Assembly (NCBI RefSeq): GCF_023228165.1
Contig: NZ_JALOBS010000027.1
Span: forward strand, 4,361 to 68,360
Source: Methylomonas sp.
Lineage (GTDB): Bacteria; Pseudomonadota; Gammaproteobacteria; Methylococcales; Methylomonadaceae
Reading direction: 5' to 3'
DNA length: 64,000 nt
Positions within the stretch are counted from its first letter, which is position 1. Every line of letters begins with the position of its first letter. Under the pieces are notes generated by a model, which worked only from the letters and a program-made list of their open reading frames with translations, was not told the origin of the DNA and searched no databases. Shown one piece after another: positions 44,917 through 53,199 of this stretch. Position numbers and translations under genes: made by a program.

Positions 44917-45960
44917 TTGAGCGCAGAACAGCACGACAGCCTAAATTATAAGAGCGCGGGCGTTGACATTGAAGCCGGCAATGCTTTAGTCGACCGCATC
45001 AAACCTATCGCGGCCAAAACCCGCAACGCCGGCGTGATGGCCGGACTCGGCGGCTTCGGTTCGCTATTCGAACTCCCGCTGGATCGTTACAAAAATCCGG
45101 TTTTGGTTTCCGGCACCGATGGAGTGGGCACCAAATTGAAATTAGCGCTGGATATGAACCTGCACAATACGGTGGGCATAGACCTAGTCGCTATGTGCGT
45201 AAACGATATCGTGGTACAAGGCGCCGAACCTTTATTTTTCCTGGATTATTTCGCCACCGGCAGACTGGATGTCGACACTGCGGCGGCGGTCATAGAAGGC
45301 ATAGGTAACGGTTGCGAACAAGCCGGTGCCGCACTGGTGGGCGGCGAAACCGCGGAAATGCCCGGCATGTATAGCGATGGCGACTATGATTTGGCCGGCT
45401 TTTGCGTTGGCATAGTGGAAAAAGACCGCATCATCGACGGCAGCAAAGTCAAAACCGGCGATAAATTGATAGGTATTGCCTCATCAGGGCCGCATTCCAA
45501 CGGCTATTCCTTGATTCGTAAAATCATCGAACGCAGCGGACTGGCCTTGACCGATTCCGTCAACGGCAAAGCCTTGGGTGAAACCCTGCTGACACCCACC
45601 CGAATTTATGTAAAACCATTATTGGAATTGCTGAAAAATATCGATGTACATGCCATGGCCCATATTACCGGTGGCGGTATCACCGAGAACCTACCGCGCG
45701 TTTTACCGGACAATCTGAGTGCTGAAATCAAACTGACTGCCTGGCAATTACCAGACATCTTTGTCTGGCTTCAACAGCAGGGCAATGTGACTTTAGCCGA
45801 TATGCTAATTACGTTTAATTGCGGCGTGGGCATGATTATTTGCGTCGACGCGAACGATGAGGCCGCCGCCCTGACCTGTTTGACTCAACAAGGCGAAACA
45901 GCCTTCAGCCTGGGTGACATAGTGCCATTCGATGGCTCTCAGCGCGTTATTTACAAATGA
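44917..45960 (+). CDS. purM: Phosphoribosylformylglycinamidine cyclo-ligase (AIR synthase)
   Basis: Closes the imidazole ring in purine synthesis. The 347 residues carry the ATP-site motifs VSGTDGVGTKLKLA and VGGETAEMPGMY, and AHITGGGITENLPRVL. The start is TTG 44917 (SAEQHDSLNYKSAGVDIEAG), because the usual PurM N-terminus is complete from there and no ATG lies between it and the upstream stop. aagaga lies eight bases upstream as a modest ribosome site. purN is not adjacent. Confidence 0.94.
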   Translation: MSAEQHDSLNYKSAGVDIEAGNALVDRIKPIAAKTRNAGVMAGLGGFGSLFELPLDRYKNPVLVSGTDGVGTKLKLALDMNLHNTVGIDLVAMCVNDIVVQGAEPLFFLDYFATGRLDVDTAAAVIEGIGNGCEQAGAALVGGETAEMPGMYSDGDYDLAGFCVGIVEKDRIIDGSKVKTGDKLIGIASSGPHSNGYSLIRKIIERSGLALTDSVNGKALGETLLTPTRIYVKPLLELLKNIDVHAMAHITGGGITENLPRVLPDNLSAEIKLTAWQLPDIFVWLQQQGNVTLADMLITFNCGVGMIICVDANDEAAALTCLTQQGETAFSLGDIVPFDGSQRVIYK

Positions 45961-45980
45961 ACTAACCTCAAATATTAACA

Positions 45981-46004
45981 AGGGGCTCTCATTCCGGAAG
46001 CCCC
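45981..46004 (+). terminator. Hairpin after purM
   Basis: ggggct (45982-45987) pairs with agcccc (45999-46004), 21 bases after the purM stop. No T-run follows, so it is a weaker or Rho-assisted terminator. Confidence 0.5.
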
Positions 46005-46179
46005 TAAATTGTTCAACACCGCTTCAAGTCATCTCAAGCTAACTTGCCAAGAAAAAACCGACTCCACCCGCTACTTCTTCAAAAGCATTGAGCGCATTCA
46101 GGGTCAGCTAGGTTTTTACCCCAATCAACCCCGTACATCGATCAATTCTTAGTCCATCAAAAGGAGCGATGAAGCCATT

Positions 46180-46866
46180 TCAAAGCGGTTTATTCCGGGA
46201 AATACCCAATAAGCCGAGTAAACCCGAAGCCATCATAAGATAAGCTGTCGGCACCGGCACAGAAGTCACTGTTGCGAGCGGCGTCCCGTCCATCAACAAT
46301 TTAAATTGCCCATCCCACGCCAAGGGGCCGCTGAAATTCAGCCGTATACTGCTGACATTGGAAAACACGCCGTTATTGGAAAAATCGTTAAAATGAACCA
46401 GAAAATCATCGGCGCCGGTAAACGTTTTAGTGCCGGAACCGGCAACGCCGTTAACAATAATTTCCGCACTAACATTCAAATCAATTCTAACGACCTCTAA
46501 AAGCATTCCAGTCCCAAACTTTGTAAAATCAACCGGATCAAAATCCCACTGAATAGAAGCATGTCCGGCCGATGCAGGGCCATTCGCTATTTTCAATAAG
46601 CCATTTTGCGATTTGATAGTGATTTTCGACCCCGAATTACTTGTGGTTGCTTCGCCAATAAAAGTACGTGACAGGTTTAATAAGTCGCTACCGGCAAGCC
46701 CGTTAATAGTGTCGCTGGTTGAGCCCGGCCGATCCCCTTCGTCGCTGATGCGCTGATACTGTGAAAAATCATCCAAAGTCAAGACACTGGCAAACACAGC
46801 TTGACCGGTAACGCCAACTATCAATACCAGGAATATGACTAACTTTTGCAGAATTAGACTGTGCAT
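46180..46866 (-). CDS. PEP-CTERM-type exported protein, paralogue A
   Basis: The 228-residue product has a signal peptide (LVIFLVLIVGVTGQAVFA), an all-beta middle, and a C-terminal tail VPVPTAYLMMASGLLGLLG followed by basic RNK. That is a PEP-CTERM-type sorting tail, with VPVP replacing the PEP motif. The motif IRLNFSGPLAWDGQF recurs in the neighbouring gene 46900-47559 (LRLNFRGAQSWDGQF), so they are tandem paralogues. Surface or extracellular matrix association is likely. The exosortase is not in this window. Confidence 0.8.
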   Translation of the reverse strand: MHSLILQKLVIFLVLIVGVTGQAVFASVLTLDDFSQYQRISDEGDRPGSTSDTINGLAGSDLLNLSRTFIGEATTSNSGSKITIKSQNGLLKIANGPASAGHASIQWDFDPVDFTKFGTGMLLEVVRIDLNVSAEIIVNGVAGSGTKTFTGADDFLVHFNDFSNNGVFSNVSSIRLNFSGPLAWDGQFKLLMDGTPLATVTSVPVPTAYLMMASGLLGLLGISRNKPL

Positions 46867-46899
46867 TTTTTCGTCCTTTAAAGTGGTTTATGCCATTAT

Positions 46900-47559
46900 T
46901 CAGCCAGCTTTGGGGGTCTTTACAACTTTGCAATACCTTGCACGAGCTAAAGCCGCTAAGCCAAAGGTCAGCAGGAAAAGAGTAGAGGGCTCAGGCACAT
47001 TCTTGCTATCCGCCGTCAGCGAACCAAACTGGCCATCCCAACTTTGAGCGCCGCGAAAATTAAGCCTCAGACTGGTCAGGTTATTAAATGCAGCGGGATT
47101 TGAGAATTGCGCGAATTCGATTTCATATAAACCTTGGAAGCCTAAATTGGCAAAATCGAATACTGACGTTCCATTGGCAATCAACTGAATTTCTGAACTC
47201 AAATCGATAAGACTGATATTGAACAGTAATCCATCTGCAACAGAGGCCAAATTAACGGCGTCGAAACTGTAAAAAACGCTCGCCGTTCCAGCCGAGTCAC
47301 TATCATTTGAGATATTTAAAAAGCCGTTACCGATATTGACTTCCGTTTCGGCATCATTCGGAGAAGCCGCGGCGGTAATGATTCGCGTCAGATTACCCAA
47401 CTGAGTGCCCGTGACATTTACGGGACCGGTAGAACCATTAAAGACGGATTGAGCCGTTGTAAAGTCATCAATCAAAACCGCTGATTCGGCATCACCGACA
47501 ACAGCCGTCAATGCTAACAATGGCACTAAATGCAGGAATTTCCGTTTCAACCAGTTCAA
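46900..47559 (-). CDS. PEP-CTERM exported protein, paralogue B
   Basis: The 219-residue product has a signal peptide (FLHLVPLLALTAVVGDAES) and the canonical sorting tail VPEPSTLFLLTFGLAALARAR. Its body shares DDF..., LRLNFRG and SWDGQFGSL with paralogue A, 33 bases downstream, and it is transcribed first. The two probably share one transcript. The AT-rich gap upstream (47560-47700) would hold the promoter. Confidence 0.85.
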   Translation of the reverse strand: MNWLKRKFLHLVPLLALTAVVGDAESAVLIDDFTTAQSVFNGSTGPVNVTGTQLGNLTRIITAAASPNDAETEVNIGNGFLNISNDSDSAGTASVFYSFDAVNLASVADGLLFNISLIDLSSEIQLIANGTSVFDFANLGFQGLYEIEFAQFSNPAAFNNLTSLRLNFRGAQSWDGQFGSLTADSKNVPEPSTLFLLTFGLAALARARYCKVVKTPKAG

Positions 47560-47944
47560 TGTTTTGCTCCGTATTAATAGTCTAAAATTTCCGGCATTTG
47601 AAATATGCCGAACACCTTAAGCCATAAGCAGGTAACAAGCCATAAGTTTAATTATTATTAAAAAACAATGTATTGTATATATTTAAAACACTTTACAGTG
47701 TAGTCTAATGCCATTTTTGTCAGCCAGACTGCCAGTCACGACATCATTATTTGACAGAGTCAAAAAAATGGCTTTTAAAGAACAGCCCTATAAACTTCCG
47801 CACCAGAAGGAACAGACCGATGAAGAACGTAACTATTTCGTTGGCTTTTGCGGATTACGGACAATAGTGCGTCAATGGCGCAACCGGGCAGGCAGTCCAA
47901 AAATTAAATCAACGGACAACCCCATGCCCTATTCCCCGAGCTCA
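47560..47944. other. Intergenic, AT-rich promoter region
   Basis: Contains aagccataag twice (near 47619 and 47638) and an AT-rich stretch (47641-47700). A plus-strand frame of 81 codons (47708-47953) overlaps the end of the next gene and lacks a clear ribosome site. I do not call it. Confidence 0.45.
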
Positions 47945-49294
47945 TTAGGCTGACAATTGGGCGGTAATCACCAGCCCAAATACCGGATCTATAAATTCGT
48001 TTCGCAATACGGCGGTATCGATACGACTAATACGGTAGCCTGCGTTTTGTAGCGTACCCCGAACATAGGCTTCGGAGTGAGCGTAGCGGCCTTGTACATT
48101 TAAACGAAAATCCGTCTCTGCCGCCCCCTGTTGCAGTTTTTCTACCGTAAAAATAAACCAGCCGTTCGGTTTCAGTGCCGAAACCGAGGCTGTCACGGCC
48201 TCCGACAAATCGCCGAAATAGCAAAACGTATCCACACAGGTAATAACATCGAATAGAGTTGCCGTTTGCAAAAAATACGCAGTCAATTCCGCTTCATGCA
48301 AGACATCATATACATTTCTAGCTTGCGCTTTAACCAGCATCTTGGCGGACAAATCGACGCCGACCAGACGCTTCACCAGCGGCCTTACCAATACGCCACA
48401 TAAACCAGTGCCACACCCGGCGTCCAGCAACTCCCAGCTCTCCGCCGCCGGGCCTATCCGTTGCAATGCCGTATGCACCAAAGAAGGCGCTTGGTAATCC
48501 AGGGTTTTTAAGATGTTATCGAAGCTAGCGGCAAAGCGATCGAATGTTTCCCGGACATAGTCGTCGCTAGCGCGTATCGGGGTTTTGTCACGGGTATAAG
48601 CTGCTAACAGGTGCAGAGCGGTGGGGTTGTCCGGGTCGAAGTCCAGCCATTGTTGCAAAACTTCAACGCAACAATCCAGCTTACCCATCATATAAAAGGT
48701 TCGGGTCAATCGCTGATAGGCCATGGCATCCGCCGGATGCATGCGTATTGCTTTTTCATACATCGCGACCGCATCATCGTAGCGACTCAAATTGCGATAG
48801 ACATTGCCTAGATTTTGGTAATGATGCGCGACATCCGGTTCATAGCGAATGGCCTTCAGCAGAAAGGCTTCCGCGTCTTGGGCTCGCCCCAGATCTTTCA
48901 GAGCTATGCCGAGGTTGGCGTAAGCGGAAGCAAACTGCGGATTTAGGTCGATCGAGCGGCGAAAACATTGCTCGGCCAGCTCGGGCTGCCCAATCTGCAA
49001 ATAAATATTGCCTAAACTATTTTCGGCATCAATATAGTTTGGCGCCAACCGCAAGGCTTTTTTAATGTACTCGACCCCTTCCTCGGCAAACCCCTGCTGA
49101 TTTCTCAGCATGCCGAAGAAATGTAATAAATCAGGATCGTTAGGCAACATTTCCAACAATTGTTGATAAATCTTTTCAGCACTATCCAGTTGATTTGCTT
49201 GATGCAAATGCACGGCAAACTGGAAGGCTTCGTCCAGGCCCATTTCCTGTTTAATCGGTTGGCTATTATCCAAGTTTTTATCTAGCTGGCCCAT
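47945..49294 (-). CDS. TPR-repeat protein with C-terminal methyltransferase domain
   Basis: The 449-residue product has about five to six TPR repeats in its first half (for example NYIDAENSLGNIYLQIG and QFASAYANLGIALKDLG). A class I SAM-dependent methyltransferase domain follows, with motif I LLDAGCGTGLCG and VGVDLSAKMLVKA, then ITCVDTFCYFGDL. The target is unknown. A shortened copy of its N-terminal region is at 51444-51614. It is downstream of the type VI cluster and the peptidase-small protein genes. Confidence 0.85.
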   Translation of the reverse strand: MGQLDKNLDNSQPIKQEMGLDEAFQFAVHLHQANQLDSAEKIYQQLLEMLPNDPDLLHFFGMLRNQQGFAEEGVEYIKKALRLAPNYIDAENSLGNIYLQIGQPELAEQCFRRSIDLNPQFASAYANLGIALKDLGRAQDAEAFLLKAIRYEPDVAHHYQNLGNVYRNLSRYDDAVAMYEKAIRMHPADAMAYQRLTRTFYMMGKLDCCVEVLQQWLDFDPDNPTALHLLAAYTRDKTPIRASDDYVRETFDRFAASFDNILKTLDYQAPSLVHTALQRIGPAAESWELLDAGCGTGLCGVLVRPLVKRLVGVDLSAKMLVKAQARNVYDVLHEAELTAYFLQTATLFDVITCVDTFCYFGDLSEAVTASVSALKPNGWFIFTVEKLQQGAAETDFRLNVQGRYAHSEAYVRGTLQNAGYRISRIDTAVLRNEFIDPVFGLVITAQLSA

Positions 49295-49367
49295 ATTTTA
49301 ACCCAAACAGGTAAGAAGAAAATTTCCTCTATTCACCACAGCACTTTGCCCGAATAACCGGCAATAT

Positions 49368-49799
49368 TTATTCTTGTTCTACACTGCGCGTATTGGGGTC
49401 AACAATAAAATGCCGGCCCTTCTCATCTTTGATATGGAGCTTACCACTAAAGAATCCTTTTGACATTGACACAATAAAGACATCTTGCACATCACCTTCC
49501 AGACTAGAATTATAGGTAATATCATAGACTCTCAATACCCACAGCTCTTTCCCGTTGGAAGTATCGAAAGCCGCGATATATCCACCATTCTGTTTTAAGC
49601 CGCGTTCCTTTCCCCAGTGGATTACTTCATACCGAGTTTTACCGATCACGACAGGATCGATATCCGGCGGAGCTAGACGTTTAGCCTTTAATTGACCACC
49701 CGCCATCTCATTGCTTTGATTAGTCATAACCTGTTCGGCAAACGCGCCCTCTATTCCAACCACTATCGCAAACACTATCCAAAACACACGTAATAACAT
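49368..49799 (-). CDS. Small exported protein, candidate immunity-type paralogue B2
   Basis: From ATG 49799 (gaaaggg upstream) the 143-residue product has a signal peptide (VFWIVFAIVVGIEGAFA) and a compact domain: RYEVIHWGKERG, QNGGYIAAFDTSNGKELWVL and DVQDVFIVSMSKG. The same motifs occur in the products at 49834-50175 and 51684-52115, so all three are paralogues. Being next to the peptidase genes, they may be immunity proteins, but no function is known. The signal peptide places this one in the periplasm. Confidence 0.75.
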   Translation of the reverse strand: MLLRVFWIVFAIVVGIEGAFAEQVMTNQSNEMAGGQLKAKRLAPPDIDPVVIGKTRYEVIHWGKERGLKQNGGYIAAFDTSNGKELWVLRVYDITYNSSLEGDVQDVFIVSMSKGFFSGKLHIKDEKGRHFIVDPNTRSVEQE

Positions 49800-49833
49800 A
49801 TTTAACCCTTTCAAAGGCACCGCCCTTTGTCAA

Positions 49834-50175
49834 TCAACCCGCAACTACTGTCCGGTCGTCCGTATTAACGCTATATTGACGCCCACGCTCGTCAATAATT
49901 TTAAGTACGTTACCAAACCAGCTCTTTTTCATAGACTTAATAAATAAGTCCTGTACATCGGATTCAAGCTCAGGATCATAGACAATATCGTAAATCTTAA
50001 GAGTCCATAACTCTTCTCCACTGGTTTTATCAAACGCCGCGATATATCCTCCATTTTGGGCAAACCCTCTATCCTTGCCCCAATGTATCGCCTCAAAACG
50101 CAGGTTTTTGATGGTCACGGCCGGCACATCCTTAGGCCCCAACCTTTTTGCCATTAACGTATCTTGATTGGTCAT
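49834..50175 (-). CDS. Small protein without signal, candidate immunity-type paralogue B1
   Basis: From ATG 50175 (aaggg eight bases upstream) the 113-residue product lacks a signal peptide and starts MTNQ. Paralogue B2 has MTNQ right after its own signal. The domain is the same (RFEAIHWGKDRGFAQNGG, AAFDKTSGEELWTLKIYD, DVQDLFIKSMKKS). I rejected a frame to 50295 because it overlaps the peptidase gene and has no fitting start. It lies 50 bases after the peptidase stop and 34 before B2. Confidence 0.75.
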   Translation of the reverse strand: MTNQDTLMAKRLGPKDVPAVTIKNLRFEAIHWGKDRGFAQNGGYIAAFDKTSGEELWTLKIYDIVYDPELESDVQDLFIKSMKKSWFGNVLKIIDERGRQYSVNTDDRTVVAG

Positions 50176-50225
50176 GTTTATTGCCCTTACTGATATTCGA
50201 TTGGCTACACTTGTTTGGTGCAGAA

Positions 50226-51260
50226 TTATTTCCAGGTGTTCGCTAAGTCGGAAGCGGATAAATAACCCGCCAAGTCCAGCATGAAATACCCCCAACTATC
50301 CGCGTTATCTATTGTTTTGGCAAAGGGTAGCTTGGCCTTATCCGGTTTTAACCCCGAACTATCATAACGGTGATCTTGCGTACTGACCTCATGATGAGAT
50401 AACTCATGCAGAATGGTTTCCGCGCAAAGCCAAAGTTTTCCACTATTGCCTTTTAGGCGGGTAAAAGCGCCCTCTAAATAAATCACCGGAAATCCGCCCC
50501 CTTCGCCACCCCGAAACGCAGCACCAAAATAATCATTTCGCTGCTTACGCCAATCCAAGTAATCAGTAAACACCAGACTGGTTGAATTACATGCGGCAGA
50601 GATTTTTTTGATGCCGGCTGAGAGCTTGCTGATCGCATCGTTCATTTCTGTATCGCCGCAAGTCTCGTCTAAAAACCAGCGTTTTATAATTTCTTTGGTA
50701 GCGGCTTTTTTGGCATCAACCTTGACCTGAGCATCCATGGCTATTTTGAGCGACAACCCCAATGCATCGCACATTAATCCGCGCTCTTCGTCACTGAATA
50801 TCTCTTTCTCATCGCCAAGTTTTGAAGTTGCCGTTTTTTCGGTACATCCCGCTAATTCAGTAAAAACATCCTTATTGTGTTTCTTAGGGGGCGAATAAAC
50901 CCAGACATCCTGCCCACCTTTTTTGTGTGCATGATAAACATGCTTAACCATCTTCAACGCCGCCGCACGTTCCGTCCAATTCCCTGCCGAAAGTTTATTC
51001 TGCGCAGCATTGTAAATAACCTCGCCCGGCCCACCCCCTAAAATAAACACCGCAACAGCGTTAGTGTGCTTGGCATCATCATGAAGTTTCTTACGCAATT
51101 TTGCCGGCAAGTCGGCACGCCCGGAATCAAATCCAGAATCACCAAACATTAAGGCTATTGGACAAGTTTTGGTCAGATAATCATTCCAATCCGGTTCTGC
51201 GAACTTCTGTTTAGTTAATACATCCTTAGCCTTTGTATAAACCGGCGTAAATTTACTCAT
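50226..51260 (-). CDS. M35-like zinc metallopeptidase, candidate type VI effector B
   Basis: The 344-residue product has no signal peptide. Its C-terminal half shows HELSH at 285-289, then STQDHRYDSSG and NADSWGYF. These match the aspzincin (M35) pattern HExxH, GTxxDxxYG-like and NAD. The Asp of STQD is the likely third zinc ligand. It is related to the peptidase at 52099-53118 (HELTH, TKDHAYEHQG, NADSWAWF). The N-terminal half is not recognised. The small candidate immunity genes follow directly. Effector status is inferred from position behind clpV. Confidence 0.75.
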   Translation of the reverse strand: MSKFTPVYTKAKDVLTKQKFAEPDWNDYLTKTCPIALMFGDSGFDSGRADLPAKLRKKLHDDAKHTNAVAVFILGGGPGEVIYNAAQNKLSAGNWTERAAALKMVKHVYHAHKKGGQDVWVYSPPKKHNKDVFTELAGCTEKTATSKLGDEKEIFSDEERGLMCDALGLSLKIAMDAQVKVDAKKAATKEIIKRWFLDETCGDTEMNDAISKLSAGIKKISAACNSTSLVFTDYLDWRKQRNDYFGAAFRGGEGGGFPVIYLEGAFTRLKGNSGKLWLCAETILHELSHHEVSTQDHRYDSSGLKPDKAKLPFAKTIDNADSWGYFMLDLAGYLSASDLANTWK

Positions 51261-51443
51261 TATAAAACTCCGAATTAATCCGCTAAATCATTAATATAAG
51301 CAACCAAACGAATAAAGCACCTGATCCAACATCACGTATCAACTCAAGATACTTCGCGGATGAGAGTCGTCCAGATTTCGTATTGCTTACTCCAGTTGTT
51401 TAGATAGTAAGGCGGCTTCGCGATAGCGCAACACCTCTGACGG

Positions 51444-51614
51444 TTAATCGAAGTTTAGTGGATTGCCTAGCTGCGAAACCACTTTACAATAATCAACCAT
51501 GCGGCCATTTCCAGCTGATTCTTGATGCACACGCACGGCAAACCGGACGGCTTCGTCCCTCATGTCCTGCTGGGCGGGTTGCCCGCCCGCCGAATTGATA
51601 TTACTTCGAGTCAT
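51444..51614 (-). pseudogene. Remnant of the TPR-methyltransferase N-terminus
   Basis: From ATG 51614 a short frame gives QPAQQDMRDEAVRFAVRVHQ. The intact protein at 47945-49294 has QEMGLDEAFQFAVHLHQAN at its start. The DNA also matches (for example gcacggcaaac and ggcttcgtcc near 51535-51560 and 49208-49235). The frame then diverges and ends at 51444. It is the broken counterpart of the methyltransferase in the duplicated cassette. Confidence 0.65.
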
Positions 51615-51683
51615 CTTAAAATCACCGAAAATCGAACGACTCGCGCCGGTAAGCGCCAAAATTGATTTAGCCGCACGACACGA

Positions 51684-52115
51684 TCAATCGCTAGGCGTTG
51701 AAGATTGTTTTGCAGGATCGACTATAAATTTTTTACCGCGCTCGTTTTCGATCAACAAAGTGCCATCCGCCTGTAATGCCATTGATTTGAAAAACACGTC
51801 CTGCACATCGCCTTCTTTTTCCGGCTTGCGCAGGTTGTCATAGACCTTAAGCGTCCAAAGAGTGGAACCCGTGGATTCATCGATAGCGACCAAATATCCG
51901 CCCATCTGTTCGAATCCAGCCAACAAACCGTTTGGTACTTGTTCATATCGCACCCCATTGTGAATAATAGGGGTGACAACCGGTGCCGGAATCCGACTTC
52001 CTGATTTAGTCATGGTAACTTCCTTTATTTGAGTTGATGTTGATTCACTGGCAGAGCACGCCATGCAACTCGCCAAACAACCGAGCAGTGCTATATGTCT
52101 AGCGATCAAGTGCAT
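51684..52115 (-). CDS. Small lipoprotein-like protein, candidate immunity-type paralogue A
   Basis: From ATG 52115 (ggag nine bases upstream) the 143-residue product has a lipoprotein-like signal (HIALLGCLASCMAC, Cys in LASC or CMAC). The shared domain follows (RYEQVPNGLLAGFEQMGG, AIDESTGSTLWTLKVYD, DVQDVFFKSMALQ). A frame to 52202 overlaps more of the peptidase gene and is not preferred. The start overlaps the end of the peptidase gene (52099-53118) by 17 bases, suggesting coupling. A membrane or periplasmic place fits protection against a periplasm-acting peptidase. Confidence 0.75.
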   Translation of the reverse strand: MHLIARHIALLGCLASCMACSASESTSTQIKEVTMTKSGSRIPAPVVTPIIHNGVRYEQVPNGLLAGFEQMGGYLVAIDESTGSTLWTLKVYDNLRKPEKEGDVQDVFFKSMALQADGTLLIENERGKKFIVDPAKQSSTPSD

Positions 52116-53118
52116 TTTTAACCACTCCGGCTGTGAGCGCGCCAGCACAATCAGCGCAAAACCATGCCCAGCTATCGGCATTTTCAATGGCCTTGGCCGC
52201 ACTCAATTTCTTGGGATTGATACCTTGGTGCTCATAAGCGTGATCTTTAGTCTTCACTTCCCTGTGCGTGAGCTCATGCACCACAATCCGCGCCCAATTT
52301 GTCAGGCCGGTTAATGTGTTCGAGGTACCGAAAAACTCTTCCTCAATGTAAACCACGTCCATGGGGTCGCCCCAGACAAAAGCCTCGGTACCCTGATTTT
52401 CGGTGGTGCCTCTTTCGGAAACGGAGTCGGTGTAAATCAGTTGGCCCGACTTGAGTTTAGCGGCGATTTTTTTTAGGCCTGCGTTGAGTGTACTTGCCGC
52501 CGCGATCACATCTTCATCCTTACTGGAACTGTCCGCAAACCAGCGTGCAACAATCGCAAAGTTTTTATCCTTCTTAGGATTGCCAGCAACGGCCATAGCC
52601 TTATGCACCCATTTCAGACCTTCTTGGGATGCATGACTGATATGCTTGCGTTGTTCCAGGGAAAAGCGCTCGTTGCGGTCATTCAACTTCGAGGATACGC
52701 CACCCAGCCCGCCGGCAAGCGATTCGCAAGGCCAATCGGTAAACAAGGTGGGAATTGACAAACACCAAACCTTGTGCCCGCCAAATCGCTTGAGAAAGTA
52801 AGTGTGCCGCAAGGTTTTGAGCGCACCCAATCGTTTGCCCAGCTCCGCATCCACCACTACACCCGCCCCCGTGCCGCTCAAGGTTTCACCGGCAGCTCCG
52901 AACAACGAGACCGCTTCATTCGAGCCATTAGCTTCCGCCTTGGCAAGTTTTTTACGCAAATCTTCGACCAGACTCGCTTCGCCTGTATCAAATCCATCCG
53001 CACCCGCCAGTTTGCGCGCCCTGATAATCAACGCCTGCCAGTCCTTATCCGTGGAAAATTTATTACTCGCCAAAGCTGCAACGATTTTTCCATAGGCTTC
53101 GGAAAATCTGCTTGCCAT
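52099..53118 (-). CDS. M35-like zinc metallopeptidase, candidate type VI effector A
   Basis: The 339-residue product has no signal peptide. It has HELTH at 281-285, then KTKDHAYEHQG and NADSWAWF, an aspzincin (M35)-type set with Asp of TKD as the likely third zinc ligand. It is the paralogue of 50226-51260 and shares layout and the C-terminal motifs. A strong ribosome site (aaggagg) lies six bases before ATG. It is 81 bases after clpV on the same strand, the usual place for type VI effectors. Transport by the system is inferred. Confidence 0.78.
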   Translation of the reverse strand: MASRFSEAYGKIVAALASNKFSTDKDWQALIIRARKLAGADGFDTGEASLVEDLRKKLAKAEANGSNEAVSLFGAAGETLSGTGAGVVVDAELGKRLGALKTLRHTYFLKRFGGHKVWCLSIPTLFTDWPCESLAGGLGGVSSKLNDRNERFSLEQRKHISHASQEGLKWVHKAMAVAGNPKKDKNFAIVARWFADSSSKDEDVIAAASTLNAGLKKIAAKLKSGQLIYTDSVSERGTTENQGTEAFVWGDPMDVVYIEEEFFGTSNTLTGLTNWARIVVHELTHREVKTKDHAYEHQGINPKKLSAAKAIENADSWAWFCADCAGALTAGVVKNALDR

Positions 53119-53199
53119 TACATGCCTCCTTCAGTGTGTTGCGGCTTAGTAACCAGGTCAGGCATTTTGCATTTCCATCCAATCATGGAAAAATTAATT

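Noticed and set aside
47708..47953. Plus-strand frame of 81 codons
   Set aside because: It overlaps the end of the methyltransferase gene and has no clear ribosome site or recognisable motif.
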